From: Simmondsia chinensis
Lineage: Eukaryota > Streptophyta > Magnoliopsida > Caryophyllales > Simmondsiaceae
DNA length: 64,000 nucleotides
Direction of reading: 5' to 3'
Assembly: GCA_018398585.1 (NCBI GenBank)
Contig: JAGTTD010000011.1
Location: 10,105,001 to 10,169,000 of the forward strand
The notes beneath the pieces are model-generated. The model made no database searches, had not been told where the DNA came from, and worked only from the letters and a program-made list of their open reading frames with translations. A program made the position numbers and the translations under genes. Shown here in pieces: positions 10,751 to 21,317 of this stretch (its first letter is position 1; each line of letters opens with the position of its first letter).

Positions 10751-11760
10751 ACTGAAAGGTTCACAATCTTCCAGGTATTGGGCACATTAGTGTATAAGGT
10801 CCTTGAATTTGTTAGACACGCTTCAAGTGGTAACTTAGGGAATGTGTCCCTTAACATCTCGACTACCAAACTTTCTATAATATTGACCTTGAAATAAGAA
10901 TCCATGTCAATGGAAAATTTCATAGCATTAAAAATGTTGAAGGTTACCTATTCATCTTGCACTCCTAAAATGAGTTTCCCTTATTACACATCGATCAGGG
11001 TCCTTCTTGTAGAAAGGAAGGGTTGTCCAAGAATAAGAGGTATCACTCGATCCTCTTCCATGCCAAGTACTATGAAATCTGCTGGGAAGATGAATTTGTC
11101 AACCTTCACTAAGATGTCTTCAACCACACCTCTTGGATACTTGATCGATATGTCCGCAAGTTGGAGAGATACTGTAGTTGGTTTCACCTCTCCTAAGCCA
11201 AGCTTCCTGAACACATAGAGAGGCATTAAATTAATGCTTGCACCTAAATCTCATAGACTTTTTCAAAGCTAATGGTGCCAATGGTGCAAGGTAAAGTGAA
11301 ACTCCCTCGATCTTTTAGCTTAGGAGGTAAATTCTTTTGGAGTATGGCATTGCATTCTTCAGTTAGTGCGACGGTTTTAAACTATCCTAACTTCCTTTTG
11401 TTAGATTAGATTTCCTTCATAAATTTTGTATATTTAGGCATCTGTTCCAACATATCAGCAAAAGGGGCATAAATATGTAATTTTTTTGAAAACTTCCAAA
11501 AATGTAGCAAATTATTCGTTCGCTTTTGTCTTTTTCAAATGTTGAGGGAATGGGACCTTCGATTTGTAGGGTCGAGTTTCAACACTTTTTGGTTCAATTT
11601 TATTTTGGATTTTTGTCCCTTCCCTATTTTTCGTTTCTTAGTTCGTATCTATGGACATGCCGATTAGGGGTGGTTCATTTTGTGTGGTCGTAGTTACCTG
11701 AGTTGGGGTTGTGATTTATCTTGTTTTATGCTTTGTAACTCTTTGTTAAAGTTGTGTTTT
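10751..11760 (-). pseudogene. gag-pol: Athila-like gag C terminus and aspartic protease (broken)
   Basis: On the minus strand the protease region reads LRDLGASINLMPLYVFRKLG into VEDILVKVDKFIFPADFIVL and LILGQPFLSTRRTLID, all Athila-type landmarks (10984 to about 11300, with a stop at the start). Upstream, 11300-11700 holds the end of gag (YKSKVPFPQHLKKTKANE, KLHIYAPFADMLEQMPKY) with two or three stops. Homology fades near 11760, where a chromovirus-like LTR begins. The 5' half of gag, the leader and the 5' LTR are lost. Confidence 0.75.
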
Positions 11761-11777
11761 GGCTTTATTGGGTGTAA

Positions 11778-12068
11778 TGTTTGAAATGTAGCTTTGATCC
11801 CTTGGCGCCAAAGTCGGTTAGAGCCAATTCATGGTTTTGGCGGCAAAATGCTTGGATTTAGATATTTTGGGTCATTGTATCTCAATTCTCATATAAAAGG
11901 AAATATCATTGTATTCTTGAGATCATTCAATAAAAATATTACTTGATTCTTGAGATATTATTCTCTCTCTTCTCATCTCTTCTCTAATTCTCATCTAACT
12001 CTAATTCTCTTCTCACCTACACTCTCTCTTCACTAGTTAACTTCAATTCAACAAATTGAAGCTTAACA
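11778..12068 (+). mobile_element. Chromovirus-like 5' LTR (plus strand)
   Basis: It ends ...gaagcttaaca at 12068, directly followed by an initiator-Met PBS. It contains a TATA-like stretch (atataaaagg, about 11891-11900) followed by the CT-rich 'ctctctcttctcatctcttc' region seen just before the PBS in all chromovirus-like LTRs here. The left boundary is approximate: TGTTTGAAATG at 11778 is the best candidate, because Athila-like gag can be followed to about 11760. Confidence 0.65.
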
Positions 12069-12069
12069 T

Positions 12070-12081
12070 TTGGTATCAGAG
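12070..12081 (+). other. Primer-binding site, initiator tRNA-Met
   Basis: TGGTATCAGAGC, the standard PBS of plant chromovirus and copia elements, one base after the LTR end. Confidence 0.85.
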
Positions 12082-12142
12082 CTGGTTTCAGCTGTAAATT
12101 GATTGATTTGAGCTGGCTAGACCTAAGAAGAACAATTCAAAC

Positions 12143-12890
12143 ATGGCTAGAGGAGTAACCACCCGATCGAGTGCAGGAGCTGCTGGACCAAATAATCAGC
12201 TACATTTGTTGTTCCAAATGTATCTTATGCTGCTGTGGCTAGTGTGAATGCATCCAAGGAGGTTCATTTTGTGACAAATGATCAATTGAAGTCACAATTG
12301 GATGAAATGTTTACTTGATTTCAGACTTTACAACAGTAAGGTATTGATAGTTTAAGGCACAATCAAGCTGCAAATGTGAAGAAGTATGAAGAGATGATTA
12401 AGCAGAAACTCCAAGGCTTTGAAAGCAGGTTATCTGATTTGCAAACTCAAGTAAATAAGCAAGGAGAATCATCTACTTTGGGAGTTCTTAGACCTGCAAG
12501 TCAGTTAGCACCTTCAGTTGAAGCGAGGCAATCACAAGTTCCAAATGCAGGTGCTCCAATCTTGAACAGGCCAAGCGATGCTCCTTCAATGATTCAAACG
12601 AATGTCAGACCACCAGATCTTCAACATTATGTGGAAGTGAGGTCACAAGGAGTGGAAGTTTCTATCAGAACACCAGTTCACTCTGTTAAACAAGGACAAT
12701 ATCGAGATTCTATTGCAGCCTTTGTCTTCACTGTTACATCATTCGATTGCACAAAGGAGAATCAGGAACAAGCTGTCTTGCTACTTGATCAATCTTATCA
12801 TGAACTTTAAGGACTTGCTGCTTAATATCGTGAAACTTCAAGTTATTTTGTTGATTTACTGATCCACATGAACATCAGAATGCAATACCG
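12143..12890 (+). pseudogene. Accessory or gag-like N-terminal reading frame of the plus-strand chromovirus-like element
   Basis: It starts with ATG at 12143 (MARGVTTRSSAGAAG), shifts frame near 12205, and then reads VVPNVSYAAVASVNASKEVH into a coiled-coil-like segment (KYEEMIKQKLQGFESRLSDL) and a Ser/Pro/Gln-rich part with NVRPPDLQHYVEV. The frame continues past a stop at 12808 to about 12890. The start resembles chromovirus gag N termini, but the expected gag core and zinc knuckle do not appear. The NVRPP-x-VEV segment resembles one in the unknown protein of the 50051-54739 element. The function is unknown. Confidence 0.5.
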
Positions 12891-13445
12891 TAACATTAGT
12901 TTGAGTTGCTGCAAATATGAATCAGCTCCAATAGATGCAAGTGCTTGCTATGAAACTTAAGTGCTTGATTTTTATCCATCGATTCTTTGTGTTGATCTTG
13001 CTCAATCTCAGTAGCTTGCTGTAATGCTATTATATCACTTTGATTTACTTTTTCATTCACAACAATCTTGGCACCAATTTTACCTTCTAATTCCACATGA
13101 ACTTCAGATTGTATAGGCACAACTTTAATATGATCTATTGGTGCAACATTCATCGATGAATCGACTCCAACTCTTGCAAGATAAGCTCGTTTGTTGATTT
13201 GCTCCTGAATTCCAAGGATCTGCTACTGAAACTTTTGAGATTGCTGCTCCAGCTTCTTATTCAAATTTTATTCCTGAGATTGCTACATTGCTGTCATCAT
13301 CTCTTGCATTTGTCATCTCAATTGCTCAAACAAATCAACTTGATTAGCTCTAGCATTAGTTCCAGCATTAGTAGTAGCATTAGCTCTAGTATTAGCTCCA
13401 CAAACCATTACAGCTACCTTCTTGCTTCTGGATAGATTGTTCAAA
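12891..13445 (-). pseudogene. Gag-like or unknown reading frame of a minus-strand chromovirus-like element
   Basis: The minus strand encodes an Ala/Thr/Asn-rich start (TRANATTNAGTNARANQVDLF), then a glutamine-rich coiled coil (QMQEMMTAM, NKKLEQQSQKF, with CAA-to-TAA type stops). It ends with the clean 85-residue frame 13153-12896 (VHVELEGKIGAKIVVNEKVNQ). The N terminus looks like chromovirus gag; the rest does not look like gag core and is unrecognised. It meets the oppositely oriented frame at about 12890, so both elements are broken here. Confidence 0.5.
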
Positions 13446-13585
13446 CAATTAGACACACTAACTGCACGCTCTAAGAATCTGATCAAATGCAATCTGATCA
13501 GATGAGCTTGAAACTAATTAAGCTTAATCTAATGCTAATGCAATCAAATTGAATGTAATTCAACTCGATCAAAAACAATTCATTA

Positions 13586-13597
13586 GCTTTGATACCA
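13586..13597 (-). other. Primer-binding site, initiator tRNA-Met-like
   Basis: The minus strand reads TGGTATCAAAGC, one base off TGGTATCAGAGC, next to the LTR end at 13600. Confidence 0.8.
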
Positions 13598-13599
13598 AT

Positions 13600-14038
13600 T
13601 GTTATGATTCAAGTTCAATCTTGAATCATAACCTAGGAAAGAGAATAAAAGATGAGAAAGAAATGAGATGAGAATTAGAGAGAATAGAGGTGAGAAGAAG
13701 AGAGAATTAGGGTTGAGAAACAGAATTAAGATCAATATCATTCAATGAATCATTACAGTGAAGAATCCAACCTATTTATACTAATCCAATGCTTAAGTTG
13801 GCTACTAGAAAATATCTAACAATACATTGCATCTAAACTACAACTCAGCCACCATTAACTAACTTTCCCTCCACCCTTTAACCGACACTCGAGCTTAACC
13901 TTTCACTAAAGAACTAATAAGGCTAAAACCTTGCTAAACCCACTTAAAAGAATAACACAATTGAATATAACTACTTGATTACTATCAATGAATTATTACT
14001 TCTTAATCCAATATATCTAGAATACCAGGATCATGATA
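13600..14038 (-). mobile_element. Chromovirus-like 5' LTR (minus strand)
   Basis: 439 bp. On the plus strand it runs TGTTATGATTCAAG ... AGGATCATGATA (last CA mutated to TA). It is the same family as the LTR at 57034-57425, sharing the palindromic end 'gttatgattcaag...cttgaatcataac'. A TATA-like box lies near 13787 on the minus strand. The internal region lies to the left; the right side abuts the Tat-like remnant. Confidence 0.8.
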
Positions 14039-15190
14039 GTGCGCTGAGGATCAGCTCTAAGGTTTTCAAGTCCATGAAGCGCAAGAAAAGGAGCTAAGGC
14101 TCTCTGGTCTAAGAGCAGCATTAGCCAAAATGGAGGATCTAAGGGATGAAGTCATAGACCCCCCTCTTCGAGATTAATTTGGGCTCGACAAAGGACCCAA
14201 GACCTACCTATTTGAGTGCTATGCTCTATGCGGAGCAAAAAAGTAGTACTTGAATTTGCTCTGTGAATTCAAGGACTACTTTGCTTAGGACCATCATGAG
14301 ATGCCTGTCCTAGAAAGAATAATGGTGGAGCATGGGCTTCCTATCAAGTCTAGCTCTAAGCTCACCATTCAGGGCAAGAGAAGGATGTCTCAAGAGGTCA
14401 TAGATTTGGTCAAGGAAGAAATTAAAAGACACCTGAAGGCCAAATTCCTTAGAACTGCCATGTACGTTGAGTGGTTAGCTAATGGCGTCCCTATCATTAA
14501 AAAGAATGGCAAAATCAGGCCTATATTGGTTTCAAAGATCTGAATGTAGCCACACCAAAGGACGAATACCCTATGCTCATTGTTGATGTGTTCATTGACT
14601 CAGCCTCGAGGCATGAGGCTTTGTTCTTCATGGATGGTGACTGTGGGTACTGCAAGGTCATGATTGCTACGGACGATATCCACAAGACAACATCTAGATG
14701 TCCTGGGTGAATAAGGACATTTGAATGGGTGGTTATGCCCTTTGATTTGAAGATTGCTGACGCCATCAACCAAAGAACCATGAACATGAGTTTTCATGAC
14801 CTCATTGGTAAGACCATGGAAGTCTATATAGATGCTATCGTGGTAAAATCAAAATCCTTAGATAAACACTTGGAAGACTTAAGGAGTGCATTCCGTAGAT
14901 TGAGGGATCACCACCTTAAGATGTATCCATTGAAATGCGCTTTTAGCATGTGAGCTGGAAACATTCTGTATTTTCTGGTACACTAGAGGGGCATGGAGTT
15001 GGATATTAATAAGATTAAGGCTATCCAAATGTCCAAGCTTCCTTCAAGCAAAAAGGAGCTTCAACGCTTCTTGGGGCTGGTTAACATCCCAAGACGTTTT
15101 ATCTCAAATATCACAGGAAAAACCAATGTCTTCTCTCCGTTGTTGAAGCTTGAGTCTGAGAAAGACTTTAAGTGGGAGGGGCCACATTAA
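14039..15190 (+). pseudogene. pol: Tat-like reverse transcriptase (5'-truncated, broken)
   Basis: Plus-strand pieces carry the RT entrance (MVEHGLPIKSS, LRTAMYVEWLANGVPIIKKN), the DECxYPM-type region, MPFDLKIADAINQRTMN, and the palm motif reading EVYIDAIVVKSKS where YIDD is expected, so one catalytic Asp is Ala. It ends in the thumb/connection LQRFLGLVNIPRRFISN. Gag, protease and the 5' LTR are missing: the remnant begins just before RT, next to the LTR at 14038. Several stops and a frameshift around 14540-14730 break it. Confidence 0.75.
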
Positions 15191-16240
15191 ACAATATTCA
15201 AGGCAATCAAGGAGTACTTGATTAGGCTGCTAATAGTAATTCCACCAAAGTAGGGCAAGCCTTTGAAGATCTATATCTCTGCTTTAAAGTAATCTATTGG
15301 TTGTTTACTTGTACAGACAACGAGCAAGGCTTTGAACGGGCTGTGTTCTACCTTAGCCGTTGCCTAAATGAATGTGAAAACTCAATTGAAAAACTATGTC
15401 TATATTTGTTCTAAGCATCAACAAAATTAAGACATTATTTCTTGGCATTTACTATATATGTGGTATCCTAGACAGATGTCCTTAAATATATGCTAAATAG
15501 ACAATTTTGAGAGGAAGGTTAAACAAGTGGAGTGCAGCTCTACTTCAATTTTAGTTGGTATATGTGTCACAAAAGTCAGTAAAGGAGGTAAGCCCTAGCG
15601 GACTTTATAACTGACCATCCAAATATCCGGACTGGCTTAGATAATGAACTAGAACACCTTCTAATGTTAGAATTAGCTCCTTAGAAACTATTCTTCAACA
15701 GATCAAGGGCCAATTCTAGTGCTGGAGTCAAATTTTGTGGGGCCTCTAATAATTAGCCTTCAAACTATTCTAGGAGTGCAAGTCCTGAAGGTCCTTGTCG
15801 AGGGGGATTCACAGTTGGTAATTTTCTAAGTAAATGAGGAGTTTCAATGTCTCAGTGATACCTCAAATCGATATATGTCAACTGTATGCAAGCTGTTGAG
15901 TAGATTCGATGAAGTATAGTTCCAGCACATCCCAAGGAAATAAGGCAGCCAATGACTTGGCTTAGTTGGCATCTAGGTATAAATTACCTAGAACCCAGTG
16001 TGAAGAGACTATGGTCATTAAGGCTGAGGTTTTGGACCATGAAATCAAGTATACTGAGCCTTTCAAAGATGCGCCAAATGAATTTTTGGAGTGCTATGAG
16101 GCACATCAAATTGTCCTAAGTCAATAAGAGGACTATAGGACACCTTTGATGGATTACTTCAATAACCCTCAAACTAGGTTAAGAACAAAAAGATAAAAAT
16201 GTGAATTCATAGATTCCACATAGATGAGGAGTCTAGAGAA
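15191..16240 (+). pseudogene. pol: Tat-like RNase H and second RNase H (heavily decayed)
   Basis: Without frame continuity, Tat RNase H blocks can still be read: GCLL near 15300, VFYLSRCLN near 15345, and an ADFxxDHP tail near 15600. After it comes a second RNase H start reading KLFFNRSRAN near 15690 (FFDGSRA expected) and GDSQL near 15810. The presence of two RNase H units marks the Tat lineage, in which an archaeal-type RNase H was added. Many stops. Confidence in individual boundaries is low. Confidence 0.55.
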
Positions 16241-17050
16241 CTATATAAAAGAGACGCTAGCGAAGTGCTTCTCAAGTGCCTTAACTTGGATGAAGCAATG
16301 CTGGTAATGGTAGGAGCCCATGAGATTATCTATGGAACTCATATAGCTGGCAATAAAATGCACTGGTTCATCAGGCATTATGGCTATTATTGGACATCCA
16401 TGATGGAAGATTGCATAAAATACACCAAGGGATGCGAAACATGCCAAAGACATGGACATGTGCCTAGGGTCCTTGCTACTAAAATGCATTCCATTGTTAA
16501 GCCATAACTGTTCAAAGGCTGGGCAATGGACATTATCGGAGAAATTAACCCTCCATCTAGCAAACATCACTTTTATATCCTTATGGCCACTTCTTACTTC
16601 ACTAAATGGGTGGAGGCTAAACCATATAGGAATATCAATCAGCATGATGTGATTGATTATATTAAGAATATATCTTGTGTAGGTTTAGCATTCCAAAGAC
16701 TATCACAGTGAACCAAGCTAAAGACTGTAATGGAGCTAAGGTAAAGGAGTTTAGCAAGAGTTTTAATACAAAAATCTTAAACTCAACACCTTATTATGCT
16801 CAAGCTATTGGCCAAGAAGAATCAACCAATAAGATTCTGAAAGCCAACATTGACGAGTTGATTGAGGATAATCCCAGAAGGTTGCATGAATTACTACTGG
16901 ATTCCCTGTGGGTTTACAGAACCTCTAAAAGAGATGCCAAGGGGATGATTCCTTTTCATTTAACATATGGCCATGATGCAGTGTGGTCTCTGGTGGTACC
17001 AGTTCAATCTATTAGATTAGCTCATCAAGGAAAATTCTCTAAACTTGAAT
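16241..17050 (+). pseudogene. pol: Tat-like integrase (broken, 3' end lost)
   Basis: The zinc region reads HWFIRHYGYYW...YTKGCETCQRHG (16350-16460). The catalytic core follows with WAMDIIGEI (first Asp kept), a damaged second site (AKDCNGAKV for ADNG) and GQEESTNK (third Glu kept), then the tail SLWVYRTSKRDAKGMIPFHLTYGHDA. A stop at 16505 and a frameshift near 16670 interrupt it. Homology ends between 17000 and 17060, where chromovirus RT begins in another frame, so this is a breakpoint between two elements. Confidence 0.75.
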
Positions 17051-17063
17051 ATAAGCAGTCCGT

Positions 17064-17830
17064 GTGTGTACAAATGTTGATCCGGTCAAGATCAGGCCAT
17101 ATCGGTATGCTCATGGCCAAAAGACAGAAATTGAGAGGCAAGTTGAAAAGCTTCTTCACATGAGTTTCATTAGACCAAGCCACAGTCCTTTTGCTTCACC
17201 TGTGATCCTTGTGAAGCAGAAAGATGGTTCGGCTAGAATGTGCATCGACTATCGACAGTTAAATGCCTTAATAGTGAAGGACAAGTTTCCCATCCCGGTC
17301 ATAGATGATTTGCTTGACGAGTTGCATGGAGCTTGCTTCTTTTCTAAGTTGCATTTGAGAAAGGGGTATCATCAAATCAGGGTCCTCGAGCCGAATATCT
17401 ATAAGACAGCCTTTCAGACTCATCATGGGTATTTCGAGTTTGTTGTTATGCCTTTTGGCTTAACAAATGCTCCGGGCCACTTTTCAAGCAGCCATGAATG
17501 ATGTTTTCAAGCCTTTTCTGAGGAAGTCAGTGCCCATTTTCTTCGATGACATACTGATTTACAGCTCAACTTATGAAGCTCATCTCACTCACCTCAGACA
17601 GGTCTTTGTAGTGATGTGGCAACACAAGTTTTTTGCAAAGTTGTCCAAATGTTCGTTTGCTCAAATAAGCTTGAGTATTTGGGTCATGTCATCTCTCAAG
17701 AGGGAGTTTCCACCAATCCTAATAAGATCAGAGCAATGCAAGATTGGCCAATTCCGATCACCTTGAAGCAATTGAGAGGTTTTTTAGGATTGACCTGATA
17801 TTATAGGAAATTCATTAAGGGTTATGGTTC
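17064..17830 (+). pseudogene. pol: Chromovirus reverse transcriptase (5'-truncated element)
   Basis: It begins inside RT at IRPYRYAHGQKTEIERQVE and continues with [29 protein letters not shown] and PIFFDDILIYSS (catalytic FxDD intact). It then runs to [13 protein letters not shown] and QLRGFLGLT, followed by a TGA at 17797. Frameshifts occur near 17480 and 17670. LTR, PBS, gag and protease of this element are absent from the left side. Confidence 0.85.
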
Positions 17831-18480
17831 TATTGCCAAACCTTTAACCGAACTCTTGAAGAAGGATGTTTTTTCATGGAATGAGAGATCTCAAGCTGTG
17901 TTTGAAGCTCTTAAAGCCGCAATGTGTGTTGCACCAATGTTGGCCATGCCAAACTTCACCGAAAGCTTTGTTTTGGAGACCGATGCGAGTGGTACTGGTA
18001 TAGGGGTTGTTCTTTCTCAAAATGGAAGGCCTATTGCTTACTTGAGCCAAGCCCATAGTCCTAAGCATCAAGCTATGTCAACCTATGAGAAGGAATATTT
18101 AGCAAATTCTCTTAGCCGTGGAAAGATGGAGGCATTACTTGGAAGGTCACAAGTTCATCATTCGAGCGGATCACCAAAGCCTCAAGCATCTCCTTGAGAA
18201 AAATATTGTGACGAGGATTCAAAAGAAAGGTCTTATGAAGATTCTTGGCCTAGATTATGACATTGAGTATAGAAGAGGCAAAGAGAATGTGGCTGTCGAT
18301 TTTCTATCCCGGAAATTTGAAGGTGCTGACAATGGCCAGTGTAGTGCTTTATCCGTGGTGGTTTCTTCTTGGTTGGAAGAGATATAGAAGACATATGAGG
18401 GTGATTCTTTTGCCCAAGATTGTGTTGTTAATGCTCTCGTGAAAGGTACAGGAAAGGGCAATATAGGTGCTGATATAACC
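17831..18480 (+). pseudogene. pol: Chromovirus RNase H
   Basis: This continues the RT frame. FVLETDASGTGIGVVLSQNG carries the first catalytic Asp (near 17980), and STYEKEYLA carries the Glu region. A frameshift near 18110 leads into HKFIIRADHQSLKHLLE (Asp), and the tail RGKENVAVDFLSRKFEG precedes a TAG at 18386. In the parent element it removes the RNA template during cDNA synthesis. Confidence 0.8.
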
Positions 18481-19800
18481 GTGTAGAGAGGTCTGATCAG
18501 ATGCAGTGGCAAGTTGTACATTGGTTCAGCTACTGAATTGAGGAATCAGATAATACAAGCTTCTCATGATGCATCTTGGGGAGGCCATGCCAGTGTTGAA
18601 GGCACGTATCAAAGGGTTAAAGCGTACTTTACTTGGCCAAGCATGAAAAAAGAAGTGAGTGAGTATGTGAAGGCTTGTGAAGTATGTCAACAAACGAAGT
18701 TGGGAGATCATCGTTACAAGGGTCTACTTCAACCACTTCCTATTCAGGATGGAGCATGGATTAATATTAGCATGGACTTCATCGAGGGATTACCGAAGTC
18801 TGAAGGCAAGGAGGTTATATGGGTAGTGGTGGATCGTTTCACCAAGTATAGCCATTTCATTGCTCTTGCTTGACCCATTATAGCTAAAAAATTGGCAAGG
18901 ATCTTCCTTGACAATATTTACAAATTACATGGATTGCCTCAATCCATTTTGTCAGATCGAGACAAGATTTTCACAAGCACATTTTGGAGGGAGTTGTTCA
19001 AGTTGATGGGTACCACATTGGCACTTAGTTCCTCTTATCATCCTCAAACGGATGGCCAAACCGAACGAGTCAACCAATGTGTAGAACAATACCTTCGAAG
19101 TATGGTTTTCTTAAGGCCCAAAGAGTGGAATCATTGGCTTTCTTTGGCAGAGTTTTGGTTCAACACTCACTTCCATACATCAATTGGCACCTCACCTTTC
19201 CTAGCTTTGTATGGTTATCCTCCTCCTTCACCAATGTCGCTGCAACAACCGCATGGGACTGATTCTGCAGCAACGGATTTAGTGCCGCAGAGGAGACGTT
19301 TTGTGCAAGTGCTTAAGGATAATCTCCAACAAGCTCGGGCACGAATGAAACTGTATGCCGACAAAAAAAGGGTAGACAAAAACTATGAAGTTGGAGACAT
19401 GGTCTACCTTAAATTACAACCATATAGACAGTCTTCCTTGGCTGTCAGGTGTATTGTCAAGCTAAGTGCTCGTTTCTTTGGCCCATACAAAATCTTGGAG
19501 AAAGTTGGCAATGTTGCATATAAGCTTGACTTACCTTCACATTCATACATTCACCCGGTGCTCCATGTTTCCCTACTTAAAAGGCAGGTCAAGAAAGATG
19601 CTGACGTTGCTCGCAAGCCACCTGATGCAGAATCAAATGGGATGCTGGTGCTGCAGCCTGCTGCTGTTAAGGCCCGGAGGACGCTGCAGCATGATCATGG
19701 GGCTGTGCAAAAGGTGTTGGTGACTTGGAGCAACTTGGACAAGAGCTTGATGACTTGAGAGAATTGCAATTTCTTGAAGAGTCAATTCCCAAATTTTACT
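18481..19800 (+). pseudogene. pol: Chromovirus integrase with C-terminal chromodomain remnant
   Basis: It has the HHCC zinc region (HASVEGTYQRV...CEVCQQTK). The catalytic DDE is complete: ISMDFIEGLP, ILSDRDKIF and GQTERVNQ. The GPY/F module reads GPYKILEKVGNVAYKLDLP at about 19480-19540, followed by HPVLHVSLLKRQ. The C terminus reads VLVTWSNLDKSLMT, then TGA at 19756, then ENCNFLKSQFPNF. The stop replaces the Trp of a chromodomain 'TWE' motif. Only a TGA near 18872 and that stop interrupt about 430 codons, so this is one of the best-preserved genes in the window. The lineage within chromoviruses (Reina-like?) is a guess from the short LTR. Confidence 0.85.
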
Positions 19801-19835
19801 CCTTGAGGACAAGAAGTTTCTCAAGAGGGAGGGAA

Positions 19836-20235
19836 TGTTATGAATCGATTGATTTTAATTGTAATTTCTGGTTGTATTTTCGTTTTTGATTTCCATTGTC
19901 GAGTTATAATAATTCAAATGTTAGTTGGGGTTGGGTTGGCGCCAAGGGAGGTCGGTTGGTCAAGGGCTGGTCAAATCTGGCGGCTATGCTGTTGTTTGGC
20001 CCCAAAATAGCTTTGAGTCGGTTATTCTTAGTTGATTAGATGCAATGTTCTAATCTTTGTATAAATAGGCTCTTAAGCTTGTAATTCATCATGCAATTAA
20101 TAAAAACCAGAATTCCTTTTGGAATTTCTCTCTCTTTTCTCATCTCCTTCTCTATTTCTCATCCCCTTTCACTTCTCTTATCTCAACTCTTTCTTCTACA
20201 AGATTAGACTTCTAATTTCGAATTGGAAGCTAACA
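19836..20235 (+). mobile_element. Chromovirus 3' LTR (plus strand)
   Basis: 400 bp, TGTTATGAATCG ... GGAAGCTAACA. It is preceded by the polypurine tract caagagggagggaa (19822-19835) and has TATAAATAGG at 20060-20069. The 5' partner is missing. It is followed by the 3' UTR of Athila-like copy C. Confidence 0.85.
20060..20069 (+). promoter_or_regulatory. TATA box of chromovirus LTR
   Basis: TATAAATAGG within the LTR, about 175 bp before its end, followed by the CT-rich leader. It has the same layout as the other chromovirus-like LTRs in the window. Confidence 0.6.
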
Positions 20236-21317
20236 ATTTTCTATTTTTTTATAGTTTAGATCATTAGTCCTTATGAATTTTATTGCACATTTTGAACCAC
20301 TTTAAAAATCATAAAATAATTTGGAGAACTTATCATCTGCTTTTTAAGCAAAGTCACTACCCTTCTTAGCTTGTTTACTATAATTAGACTTGAATAACTC
20401 AAGAATCAATTATTTTTGCGTTCTAATCGCAATACATGGTGTATTTTAAAGCACTATCTTAATAAAACCATGGTATTTGAGTTCATTAGTTAGCATGGTT
20501 GTTTTACCTTTCTTTGTGATTAAAAGATGCTCAAATTTGAATGGATTGCACTAAGATTATCATTTGCATAATAGATTTTGAAGAGTTATGTTTAAGTCTA
20601 AGTAAAAGAAAAATATGAGGGCGTCTTAGTTGGTGGCGTCTCCTACTCATGCGGTCATCGCCTAGGGGTCAAGTGTTCGATTCTTGCTAAAGATGTATTC
20701 ATTTTGAATCACTACAAATCTTGAGCTCAAGCCCATCATGAGGGCGTCTCAGCTGATCAAGTCTCCAACCCATGCAGTCAACGCCTAAGGGTCAGGAGTT
20801 CAATTCTCGCTGAAGATAACTCATGCGGTCGTCGTGAAGGCGTCTCAGTTGGTGGTATCTCCTACCCATGCGGTCATCGCCCAGGGGTTACGAGTTCAAT
20901 TTTTGCTAAAGATATACTGACAACTTATCCGCTCATTTTGAAGTCTTGTGAATAATTAAAAAAAAAAGAAAAGAAAATTTTGTGCATAAATTTTAGCCTT
21001 GGGCATACCTGAGAAGTCTTATTATGAGTGTTATGATTTTTGTCATCTATTCTGTTTGAATATCTTGAGATTAGAAAGAATGGATAAACCTAATTTGTTT
21101 ATCCAACTTTTGAATTCTGTTACCTAGGTGATTGATGGGTTTTTCCTTAGAAAGATTGTCTTACCTTTAAAACTTTAAGCTTTGATCCTCTTTTATTCTT
21201 TTCTAATAGAAGTGTACTTGTTTTGAATTGTGTTAAAATTCTTAAACAACATGAGATTTTGCGCTTTCATGTTTAGCCTTGCTTGAGGAAGAGCAAGATT
21301 TAAGTTTGGGGGTATTT
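20236..21317 (+). mobile_element. 3' UTR of Athila-like copy C (plus strand)
   Basis: This is the inverted counterpart of 3960-5710 and 6180-7260, sharing blocks such as 'cttgaataactcaagaatcaattattttt' in reverse order. It holds the tRNA-like array and ends in a strong polypurine tract (taagtttgggggtattt, 21301-21317) next to the LTR. Upstream pol is absent: a chromovirus LTR abuts it at 20235. Confidence 0.8.
20625..20935 (+). repeat. tRNA-like tandem repeat, copy C
   Basis: Three units on the plus strand. Each has gcgtctcagttggtggc (box-A-like), a 'tcctacccatgcggtcatcg' block and ggtcaggagttcaattctcgc (box-B-like). It is the reverse complement of the arrays at 4365-4690 and 6570-6895, at the same distance (370-690 bp) from the 3' LTR. 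Confidence 0.65.

Noticed and set aside
10141..11218. Several plus-strand frames of 69-146 residues
   Set aside because: They are antisense shadows of the Athila-like RT and protease encoded on the minus strand.
16241..16652. Antisense frame of 134 residues over the integrase
   Set aside because: The sense strand shows clear integrase motifs in the same interval.
20625..20935. Functional tRNA genes
   Set aside because: Box A and B resemble tRNA, but acceptor and anticodon stems do not pair and units are tandem and imperfect.
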